Shown here piece after piece: positions 57,583-64,000 of a stretch of 64,000 nt of DNA. Numbering within the stretch: the first letter of the stretch is position 1; every line of letters begins with the position of its first letter. The position numbers were made by a program, and so were the translations under genes. Location of the stretch: positions 41,659 through 105,658 of the forward strand of contig NZ_MBLO01000249.1 in assembly GCF_001854805.1 (NCBI RefSeq), in the 5' to 3' direction. Origin of the DNA: Pseudofrankia coriaricola. GTDB lineage: Bacteria; Actinomycetota; Actinomycetes; Frankiales; Frankiaceae. The notes beneath the pieces are model-generated. The model ran no database searches and was not told the origin of the DNA. It saw only the letters and a program-made list of their open reading frames with translations.

Positions 57583-57628
57583 CCGCAGCAAAACGGCAGA
57601 CTACACAGTGAATGGCGACGCGGATCAC
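57583..57628. repeat. imperfect direct repeat, right copy
   Basis: CCGCAGCAAAACGGC then GAATGG, matching the left copy over about 45 bp with roughly three-quarters identity by eye. Confidence 0.65.
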
Positions 57629-57752
57629 AGATGAACTGGGGCTCCTGGAGCAGGATCACCGACGCACGTAGTGCGTAATGGCAACGTCCGACTCACACCT
57701 TTGCCTGCCGCCGTCAGCGCTGCGCGCCGTAGGACTGCGTTGATATGCACGG

Positions 57753-58790
57753 TTAGTGCATCCGCCAGAGCCGCACCGTCTTGTCGTCGCTGCTGGTGGC
57801 AAGGGTATGTCCGTCCGCCGTGAACGCCACCGAATGCACGGAACCGGTGTGGCCGGTGAGGGGTTGGCCGATGGGTCGGGCCTGGGTGGGGCCAGTGACG
57901 TCCCACAGCCGCACCGTTTTGTCGTGGCTGCCGGTGGCGAGGGTGCGCCCGTCTGGCGTGAACGCCACCGACCACACGGCGCTGGTGTGGCCGGTGAGGG
58001 GCTGGCCGATCGACCGGGGCCTGCTGCGGTCGGTGACGTCCCACAGCCGCACGGTCGTGTCCTCGCTCCCGCTGGCAAGGATGCGTCCGTCTCCCGTGAA
58101 CGCCACCGACCACACGCAGTCGGTGTGGCCGGTGAGGGGTCTGCCGATCGGTCGCGCCAGGGCGGGGTCGACGGCATCCCACAGCCTCACCGTCCTATCC
58201 AGGCTGCCGGTAGCGAGGGTATGCCCGTCCGCCGTGAACGCGACCGCGTTCACGGCGCTGCTGTGGCCGGCGAGGGGCTGGCTGATCGGTCGAGGCCGGC
58301 TGGGGTCGGTGACGTCCCATAGCCGCACCGTCTTGTCGTGGCTGCCGGTGGCGAGGGTGCGCCCGTCTGGCGTGAACGCCACCGACCACACGACGGTGGT
58401 GTGGCCGGTGAGGGGTCGGCCGATCGACCGGGGCTGGCTGGGGTCGGTGATGTCCCACAGCCGCACCGATTCGTCGTCACTGCCGGTGGCGAGGGTGCGC
58501 CCGTTCGGCGTGAACGCCACCGACCGCACCGAGTCGGCGTGGCCGGTCAGGGGCCGGCCAATCTGCCGGGGTCGGGCCGGGTCGGCGACGTCCCACAGGC
58601 GCACCGTCATGTCTCGGCTGCCGGTGGCGAGGATGCGTCCGTCCGCGGTGAACGCCACTGAGAACACGCAGTCTGCATGGCCCGTGAGGGGCTGGCCGAG
58701 CGGCCGAGGATGGATCGGTGGCCGGAGAGGTACCGGGACGAAGAAGTCCCGCCCCTCAGGCTCCCAGCGAACTCCCCGAAACCAGCCCAC
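57753..58790 (-). CDS. WD40 beta-propeller protein, probably truncated
   Basis: A 345-residue protein of seven WD40 blades, each 46 residues, nearly identical (GQPLTGH...VAFTADGRTLATGS.DKTVRLWD). Together they make one complete propeller. Blade 1 starts only 30 residues after the GTG, whereas actinobacterial relatives normally have an N-terminal effector, kinase or NTPase domain; none is present. The gene abuts the end of the repSA remnant, so it is most likely a fragment created by recombination. It could still act as a scaffold. Confidence 0.7.
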   Translation of the reverse strand: MGWFRGVRWEPEGRDFFVPVPLRPPIHPRPLGQPLTGHADCVFSVAFTADGRILATGSRDMTVRLWDVADPARPRQIGRPLTGHADSVRSVAFTPNGRTLATGSDDESVRLWDITDPSQPRSIGRPLTGHTTVVWSVAFTPDGRTLATGSHDKTVRLWDVTDPSRPRPISQPLAGHSSAVNAVAFTADGHTLATGSLDRTVRLWDAVDPALARPIGRPLTGHTDCVWSVAFTGDGRILASGSEDTTVRLWDVTDRSRPRSIGQPLTGHTSAVWSVAFTPDGRTLATGSHDKTVRLWDVTGPTQARPIGQPLTGHTGSVHSVAFTADGHTLATSSDDKTVRLWRMH

Positions 58791-60039
58791 CTCCAGATCT
58801 TCGCATCACGCGCGAGAACCATACGACATCAGACCCCGTGGCCGGCCCTGGGGGCTCGGCCGGCCATGATGTCGGCCACTCACCACCGAACCCGTAGCTA
58901 TGCGACCAGCGGATCAGCCCTGCCGTACGCCCGGCCGGACGGTCCGCCGCGCAGTCGAGGGCTTCCGTGAACGCGCGGTCCGAACCGAGCCGCCAACAGG
59001 TCTCCACCAGCCGGCGCGCATGACCCCGCAGGCCGAGCCGGGCGAGTTGGCGCGGAGACCGCACCGGCGCGTCCAGCGCCCCGGAGTCCGTGACCGACTT
59101 GGTCAGATACTTGGCCAGGTAGTTCCCTACCTTCACCGCGTCCGTCTCGGAGCCGAGCCGGATACGGCGGATGTCCATCTGGCCACCCCAGCGCACCGCC
59201 CAGCCGTCCGGCGACGCCGCAGCCGGCAGCGCGCCCGAGCTGTCGAGCAGCGCGACCGCCGCCGGGTCAGGAGCGTCCACGGCCACCGAGGCGACGACCA
59301 CCCGTAGGCAGTCCGCGCTCAGATCCCCGTACGCCCAGCCGGGCGCAGCGACCACGTCCCCGGACGAGTCGCGTCCGTCGACCCGGATGACCACGTGCAG
59401 GTGGACCAGGCCACGGCGCTGCATTTCCGCGACCTTCACGAACGACACCCGCACCAGGCGGCGCAGCCCCGCGACCGTCAGCCTGACCGCCGCCGCCACC
59501 GCCGATTCGAGCCTGTCACGGGTGGCCTTCCACAGCGCGGGCAGCATCGCGTTCCAGACCACGGCCCGGCCGTAGTCTGGAACAGCGCGGACACAACGGC
59601 TCCCCGAGACGCCGATCGTCGGCGCCGTGGCGCAGGTGACACGACAGCGCCCGGCCGTGCTCACACGTGCCCCGACGCGCCCGACACACCTTCGCTTCCG
59701 AGCCCCGGCCGGCACGGCGGGAATGCACCGGACCGAACGACGGAGCCGTCAACGTCACGAACCACGCCGGCCCCACCACGCCCGAAGCCGCCGCGCCGAC
59801 GCCACCGTCCAGGCCGCGCACGACGATCCGGCGCGCATCCCGCTGGTACAGCCGCGAGCAGTCAGGGCACGCCGGTTGTTGCACCGCACATGCACCACCG
59901 GCGGTGCCCCGGACGACCGGATCTCACCCGTCGCCAGGTCCACCTGATCCGACTGGCCCGACAGGCGCACCGGCCGGCTACACCCGTCGATCCGCGCGCT
60001 GGAAGACCCCGCCGTGTCGCTCTGTGAGTCGGCCGCCAT
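58756..60039 (-). pseudogene. repSA: frameshifted replication initiator (RepSA-like)
   Basis: A good start (ATG 60039 behind GGAGGCATCGG) opens a RepSA-like N-terminus (CSRPVRLSGQSDQVDLATGEI). Near 59870 the frame changes to CPDCSRLYQRDARRI...FVTLTAPSFGPVHSRR, and near 59578 it changes again to YGRAVVWNAMLPALWKATRDRL...RRGLVHLHVVIRVDG and NYLAKYLTK. The last recognisable part is GFGGEW near 58890; beyond that the sequence is unrelated. RepSA starts rolling-circle replication of actinomycete integrative conjugative elements; this copy is dead. Confidence 0.85.
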
Positions 60040-60230
60040 GACCGATGCCTCCACCCCGGGAAGCAGGCCCCGACCACCACACACGCCACGCCCGTCACGA
60101 CCAAGACCGCCCAGGGCAGCCCGAACGTGAAGAACGCGAAGGTGAACGACGTGGTCGAGGCCCGCAGGCCGCCCCGCCCGTAGGCGGGGTGCGCCCGGGA
60201 TACCCACCGCTCAGACACGCGGAAGGTCAC
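59862..60230 (-). CDS. possible small membrane (Spd-like) protein
   Basis: An open frame from GTG 60230 whose middle (FTFGLPWAVLVVTGVACVVV) is a clear membrane helix. Small membrane proteins are usual just before repSA in these elements. The frame runs deep into repSA, so the true 3' end was probably lost to mutation. Low confidence. Confidence 0.3.
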   Translation of the reverse strand: MTFRVSERWVSRAHPAYGRGGLRASTTSFTFAFFTFGLPWAVLVVTGVACVVVGACFPGWRHRSWRPTHRATRRGLPARGSTGVAGRCACRASRIRWTWRRVRSGRPGHRRWCMCGATTGVP

Positions 60231-60518
60231 GCCAAGCGCGTAGGTGGTGACACCGAAGCCCGACCGGAACCGTCTCAGCGGTCCCCTGTTGGCCAGCTCC
60301 CAAGTGGCGGCACCCGTACCGGCAAAGGTCTGGGGAATGTTGGCAGCTACCTACCCCACCGACCTACACACACCATACCCGGCTCGATGCCACCAAACAC
60401 ATGAAAACAAGCGCACTTAGCCATCCTTAAGGCTTCCGCAGGCCATCGTGAGCGAGCAGCCCATTTCGAGGCAGAACGCAGCCAGTGCCAGGAGGCATCG
60501 CGTGGCGGTCGTGCACGA
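60231..60518. other. intergenic region of the element remnant
   Basis: About 290 bp of relatively AT-richer DNA between the repSA remnant and the small leftward genes. No gene seen. Confidence 0.5.
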
Positions 60519-60758
60519 TCAACGGTCCCAGACGGCGAGGCCTGCGGAGGCTATGACCGCGGCGACGACGTCCGAGGGTGCGACGCCGGGCGGGCCGTAG
60601 ACCAGAACGAGTGCTCTGTCGCCGAAGCAGTCGATGAAACGCATGCCCGCCGGGATCTCGCCGAGCTGGGCGGACAGCTCTGCCGCGGTCGAGTCCGGCC
60701 GCACGGTCACCGTCGCGACGAGCTTGGGCCGTTCGGGAGAGCCATCAGCCGACGTCAT
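60519..60758 (-). CDS. small hypothetical protein of the element
   Basis: A 79-residue protein from ATG 60758, overlapping the preceding stop (ATGA). It has a compact alpha/beta look (VATVTVRPDSTAAEL, RALVLVYGPPG, VVAAVIASAGL). No recognised motif. Coupling with the gene at 60755-61255 makes it likely to be real. Confidence 0.6.
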   Translation of the reverse strand: MTSADGSPERPKLVATVTVRPDSTAAELSAQLGEIPAGMRFIDCFGDRALVLVYGPPGVAPSDVVAAVIASAGLAVWDR

Positions 60759-61255
60759 GGAACCACTAACGGTCGAGGGGCGAGGATCTCCCAGACGGTC
60801 AACTCGACGAGCTGGCCCCCGACGTCGGCCCGAACCGGGTGGCGGAGCGCAGGCCGGGTCTTGCGCATCGGCGGCCGGACCGCGCAGACGACCAGTGGGG
60901 CCGAGCCGACCGGGCGGGCGGAGGCGAGCACCCAACCGACCACCAACGCGACCGTCGTCCACTCCGCCGGCACGCCGTGCGGCCAGACCGCTACCGGCCC
61001 CACCCCCGGGTCGCATCGCGCCAGCTCGAACGCCCACCGCACCAGCCGCGACCTGGGCAGATACTCCACCGTCGCCCACCCGCGATGGGTGCCGTCCGCC
61101 GGGTCTGATCCCAGTGGCCGCGTCAGCACCAGCCCGTCCGTCTCCAGTGGCGCCAGCACCGGAAGGATCACCGGTCCGTCGGCCCGGCCGCCGATCTCGA
61201 TCGTCACGGCTCTCGCTGGCCTGCCGCCAGCGGCGGTCATGAGGGGAAGCGCCAC
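60755..61255 (-). CDS. hypothetical protein of the element
   Basis: A 166-residue protein; GTG 61255 has GGAAGGAACG upstream, while an ATG at 61291 would add 12 residues. It contains VTIEIGG, WATVEYLPRSRLVRWAFELARCD and a hydrophobic segment TVALVVGWVLASA. It diverges from the GntR regulator with the palindromes 61309-61390 between. Family not recognised; linked by position to the integrative element. Confidence 0.6.
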   Translation of the reverse strand: MALPLMTAAGGRPARAVTIEIGGRADGPVILPVLAPLETDGLVLTRPLGSDPADGTHRGWATVEYLPRSRLVRWAFELARCDPGVGPVAVWPHGVPAEWTTVALVVGWVLASARPVGSAPLVVCAVRPPMRKTRPALRHPVRADVGGQLVELTVWEILAPRPLVVP

Positions 61256-61308
61256 GGACGTTCCTTCCACCGACCCCGACTCGGAGGTCATCTCGATCGA
61301 CTCGTATC

Positions 61309-61324
61309 ACTCGTTACTACGAGT
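61309..61324. promoter_or_regulatory. KorSA-type operator 1
   Basis: ACTCGT-TACT-ACGAGT, a perfect 6-bp inverted repeat in the divergent promoter region. Another ACTCGTA lies just upstream. Confidence 0.65.
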
Positions 61325-61376
61325 ACGATGTGAAGGGTCGGCAAGTTGGAGGGCCGTGTCAAGGGGTATCGCTACG

Positions 61377-61390
61377 CTCGTCGTAACGAG
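61377..61390. promoter_or_regulatory. KorSA-type operator 2
   Basis: CTCGT-CGTA-ACGAG, same arms as operator 1, ending 16 bp before the GntR start. Confidence 0.65.
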
Positions 61391-61406
61391 TGGACAGGAG
61401 ACAACC

Positions 61407-62171
61407 GTGAGCCTGGACGCGGGCAGCTCGAAGGCTCTCTACCGCCAGTTGGCAGACATCCTGCGCAGCGCCATCCTCCGGGGCGACTACGCGCCGGGCG
61501 AGCCCATCCCCAGCGAGTCCGAGCTGATCGCCACGCACGCGGTGTCCCGCACGACAGCGCGCCAGGCCATGGCACTTCTCGGCAACGAGGGCCTGGTCAT
61601 CATCGGCCACGGCCGACGCGCCACCGTCCGCCCACGCTCACCCGTTCGGCGCCTCGCCCGCACCCGACTGTCCCGCGCCGAGCGCCAGCACTCCGGCGGC
61701 ACCTTCATGGCCGACGCCGCCGCCAGCAACAGCAGGCCAGAGACCGAGACCACCATCGTCATCGAGCCCGCCGACGCCGAGACCGCATCCCTGCTCGGCG
61801 TGGACGAGGGCACCTCCGTCCTGCAACGCCGACGCCGGATGCTCCTGGACGGACGCCCCGCCCAACTCGCGACGTCCTACCTCCCCGCCGACCTCGCACG
61901 CGGCACCCAGATCGAGCAGCGCGACACCGGCCCCGGCGGCATCTACGCCCGCCTCGAAGAACTCGGCCACACCCTCAGCCGCTTCGTCGAAGTCGTCGCC
62001 ACCCGCATGCCCCTACCAGCCGAGATCGACGCACTCCAGCTCTCGCCCGGCACACCCGTCCTCATCGTCACCCGCACCGCCTACGACAACGACGACAAGC
62101 CCGTCGAGATCAACCGCATGACCATCGCCGGCAACCTCTACGAACTCGCCTACGACATCCCAGCGAACTGA
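61407..62171 (+). CDS. GntR/UTRA regulator (KorSA-like)
   Basis: A 254-residue GntR-HutC protein from GTG 61407 (GGAG 7 nt upstream). wHTH: ALYRQLADILRSAILRGDYAPGEPIPSESELIATHAVSRTTARQAMALLGNEGLV; UTRA ligand domain from about residue 100 (ETASLLGVDEGTSVLQRRRRMLLDG...). In integrative conjugative elements such as pSAM2, KorSA represses transfer and replication genes. Here it faces the small-gene operon across two palindromes. Confidence 0.87.
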   Translation: MSLDAGSSKALYRQLADILRSAILRGDYAPGEPIPSESELIATHAVSRTTARQAMALLGNEGLVIIGHGRRATVRPRSPVRRLARTRLSRAERQHSGGTFMADAAASNSRPETETTIVIEPADAETASLLGVDEGTSVLQRRRRMLLDGRPAQLATSYLPADLARGTQIEQRDTGPGGIYARLEELGHTLSRFVEVVATRMPLPAEIDALQLSPGTPVLIVTRTAYDNDDKPVEINRMTIAGNLYELAYDIPAN

Positions 62172-62390
62172 ACCCCCAGACCCGCAGCCGATCGCCCCGA
62201 AGGAGAACGGTTACGCCACACAGCGAGAACCGGACCGGATTGGCAGTCGGACGGGCAGAGCCCGAACCTTGTCAGACCTCCCCATCGCCGCCTACCCAGG
62301 CGCCGGTCACGTCCCCGGAACAGAAGCCGGCGGCACCGCCGACGCCGGCATCGCCGACTTCGGGGGACTGTCAAGTTAGCGGCTCTGTCG
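62172..62390. other. sequence interrupted by the insertion sequence
   Basis: About 220 bp after the KorSA-like gene. A Pro-rich frame without a clear start (GGAGAAC at about 62202) runs into the left end of the IS and may be a gene truncated by it. Confidence 0.4.
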
Positions 62391-64000
62391 CACTTTCGAT
62401 GGTGACGGAAGCGCCTTCTTCTGTCACGATCCGTTATGGAGAGTGCGGATCATCTGGTGAAGGTGGCGTTTTCGGGCCTGTCGCCTCTCGTGATCGAGGA
62501 CGTGGCTGACGAGGAGGACCTGATCCGTCTGCGGGCGCGGACGCCGGACGAGCCGGCGGCCTGTCCGGGCTGTGGGGCCGGGTCGTCGCGGGTGCACGGC
62601 TATCAGGAGCGCACGCTCGCGGACCTGCCGGTCGACGAGCGTCGCGTGGTGCTGGTTGCGCGGGTCCGCCGGCTGGTCTGCCCGACCCGGGGCTGCCGGC
62701 AGACGTTCCGTGAGCAGGTTCCCGGGCTGCTCGAGCGCCACCAGCGGCGGACCGCCCGCCTCGCGGCGCAGATCGGCGCGGTGGTCCGGGAGTTAGCCGG
62801 CCGCGCCGGCGCCCGCGTGCTGGCCGCGTGGGCGGTCCGGCTGTCGCGGCATACAGCGCTGCGCTGCCTGCTCGCCCTGCCCCTGCCTGTCTTCGAGGTC
62901 CCGCGGGTGCTCGGCGTGGACGACTTCGCGCTGCGCCGCCGGCAGCGCTACGCCACGATCCTGATCGATGCGGAGACCCGCCGCCGCGTCGACGTCCTGC
63001 CCGACCGCGGCGCCGATGCACTGGAGGCCTGGCTGCGCGCCCATCCCGGCGTCGAGGTCGTCTGCCGGGACCGATCGGGCGCCTACGCCGAGGCCGTCCG
63101 CCGCGTCCTGCCCGACGCGGTCCAGGTCGCCGACCGCTGGCATCTCTGGCACAACCTCGCCGAGGCGGTCCGCCAGGAGGTCGCCGCGCACAGCGCCTGC
63201 TGGGCGAAAGCCGGCCCGGCGCCGACCGACGGCCCCCGCGCGCGCACGACCCGGGAACGCTGGCGCCAGATCCACGACCTGCTCGACCAGGGGGTCGGCC
63301 TGCTCGACTGCGCGCGGCGACTCAACCTCGCACTGAACACGGTCAAGCGCTACGCCCGGGCAGCCGAACCCGACCGGCTCGTCGCCGCCCCGGCGTTCCG
63401 GCCGACGCTGGTCGATCCCTACCGGGACCATCTCAGGCGCCGCCGCGCGGAGGAACCCGGCGTCCCGGTCCTGGGCCTGTTCCGCGAGATCAGGGAGCAG
63501 GGCTATACGGGCAGCCACAACCTGCTCGTCCGCTACCTCAACCAGGGACGCCTCGACGGCGACCGGCCGGCGATCTCCCCGCGCAGCCTGACCCGGCTCC
63601 TGCTCACCAGGCCCGACGCCCTCACCGACGCCCAGCGCGACCGGCTCGGCGAACTCACCGCCGCCTGCCCCGAGATGACCACCCTCGCGAGCCTGGTCCG
63701 CGGCTTCGCGGCCCTGCTCGACCCAGCCGACGGCAACGACGACCTCCTCACCACATGGATCACCAACGCGCGGGGCGCCGACCTACCCCACCTGCACGCA
63801 TTCAGCCGCGGCCTCGAACTCGACCGCCAGGCCGTCGACAACGCGCTGACGCTGCCCCACCACAACGGCGGGACCGAAGGCGTGAACACCAAGACCAAGA
63901 GGATCATGCGCCAGATGCACGGCCGCGCAGGCTTCCCCCTACTCCGCCACCGGATCCTGCTCGGCTAACACTGCGTCACCACCGAAAGTGCGACAGAGCC
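62391..64000 (+). mobile_element. complete ISL3-family insertion sequence
   Basis: Left inverted repeat 62391-62417 begins GGCTCTGTCGCACTTTCG and continues to GGTGACG; right repeat 63974-64000 is its complement with one mismatch in 27. The element holds one intact transposase. Its right end coincides with the last base of the window, so the target duplication cannot be checked (the left flank ends AAGTTAGC). Confidence 0.9.
62436..63968 (+). CDS. ISL3-family transposase
   Basis: A 510-residue intact transposase. The N-terminal zinc ribbon (CPGCG...CPTRGC) binds the ends; the DDE core includes GVDDFALRR, CRDRSGAYAEA and NGGTEGVNTKTKRIMRQMHGR; an HTH-like segment (ARRLNLALNTVKRYAR) is inserted. 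Start ATG 62436. Confidence 0.93.
   Translation: MESADHLVKVAFSGLSPLVIEDVADEEDLIRLRARTPDEPAACPGCGAGSSRVHGYQERTLADLPVDERRVVLVARVRRLVCPTRGCRQTFREQVPGLLERHQRRTARLAAQIGAVVRELAGRAGARVLAAWAVRLSRHTALRCLLALPLPVFEVPRVLGVDDFALRRRQRYATILIDAETRRRVDVLPDRGADALEAWLRAHPGVEVVCRDRSGAYAEAVRRVLPDAVQVADRWHLWHNLAEAVRQEVAAHSACWAKAGPAPTDGPRARTTRERWRQIHDLLDQGVGLLDCARRLNLALNTVKRYARAAEPDRLVAAPAFRPTLVDPYRDHLRRRRAEEPGVPVLGLFREIREQGYTGSHNLLVRYLNQGRLDGDRPAISPRSLTRLLLTRPDALTDAQRDRLGELTAACPEMTTLASLVRGFAALLDPADGNDDLLTTWITNARGADLPHLHAFSRGLELDRQAVDNALTLPHHNGGTEGVNTKTKRIMRQMHGRAGFPLLRHRILLG

Noticed and set aside
58756..59884. Two separate intact genes in the repSA region
   Set aside because: The consecutive frames together match one RepSA protein in order, so they are pieces of a single broken gene.

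Overview
The window is chromosomal DNA from a very high G+C actinobacterium. The best fit is the Frankia/Pseudofrankia group. The evidence is the strong GC bias at third codon positions, many GTG starts, several F420-type enzymes (two luciferase-like oxidoreductases, one DDN-type nitroreductase), the conserved trio Nif3 / C4-zinc-ribbon / RNase H-phosphatase also found in mycobacteria (Rv2230c-Rv2229c-Rv2228c), three amidohydrolase-2 paralogues, and remnants of an actinomycete integrative conjugative element (RepSA- and KorSA-like genes). The genus is an inference; no rRNA or tRNA gene is present to fix it.

Layout. 0.1-10.7 kb: a zinc-finger protein, an anti-phage dCTP/dCMP deaminase homologue, a metzincin-like protease with lectin-type repeats, a small protein, the Nif3/zinc-ribbon/RNase H-phosphatase operon, a hypothetical gene and an F420 oxidoreductase. 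10.7-14.5 kb: alpha/beta hydrolase, 14-TM MFS exporter and TetR, with two related palindromic operators. 14.7-29.3 kb: mostly housekeeping and accessory enzymes (OYE-type reductase, two small membrane proteins, DUF1772, serine hydrolase, threonine aldolase, peptide deformylase, a TrkA-N/RyR membrane protein, methylmalonyl-CoA epimerase, MetK, a secreted lysozyme-like protein, DDN nitroreductase, SnoaL-like protein, DyP peroxidase). 29.6-41.5 kb: small enzymes and regulators, a class III UvrA-like ABC protein, and a periplasmic-binding-fold protein with no visible signal peptide.

41.7-50.8 kb is a same-strand metabolic cluster: DUF35 OB-fold protein, amidohydrolase, two-domain CoA transferase, PadR regulator, thiolase-like protein lacking the nucleophilic Cys, second amidohydrolase, class II aldolase. 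The DUF35 plus Cys-less thiolase pair recalls the Ltp2-ChsH2 retro-aldolase of steroid side-chain degradation, so CoA-thioester catabolism of an unidentified ring or branched substrate is the most likely role. 51-53.5 kb is a divergent TetR / NmrA-F420 oxidoreductase unit with a recognisable promoter and repeated operator.

53.6-64 kb is a mobile-element graveyard: a large serine recombinase, a DUF2510 membrane protein between imperfect direct repeats, a WD40 propeller joined to a twice-frameshifted repSA, a KorSA-like GntR regulator with two palindromic sites, and a complete ISL3 insertion sequence whose right inverted repeat ends at the last base. Through the whole window run two kinds of repeat: a dispersed ~50-60 bp palindromic element that sometimes lies in frame inside genes, and 15-bp in-frame minisatellites in protein linkers and N-termini.
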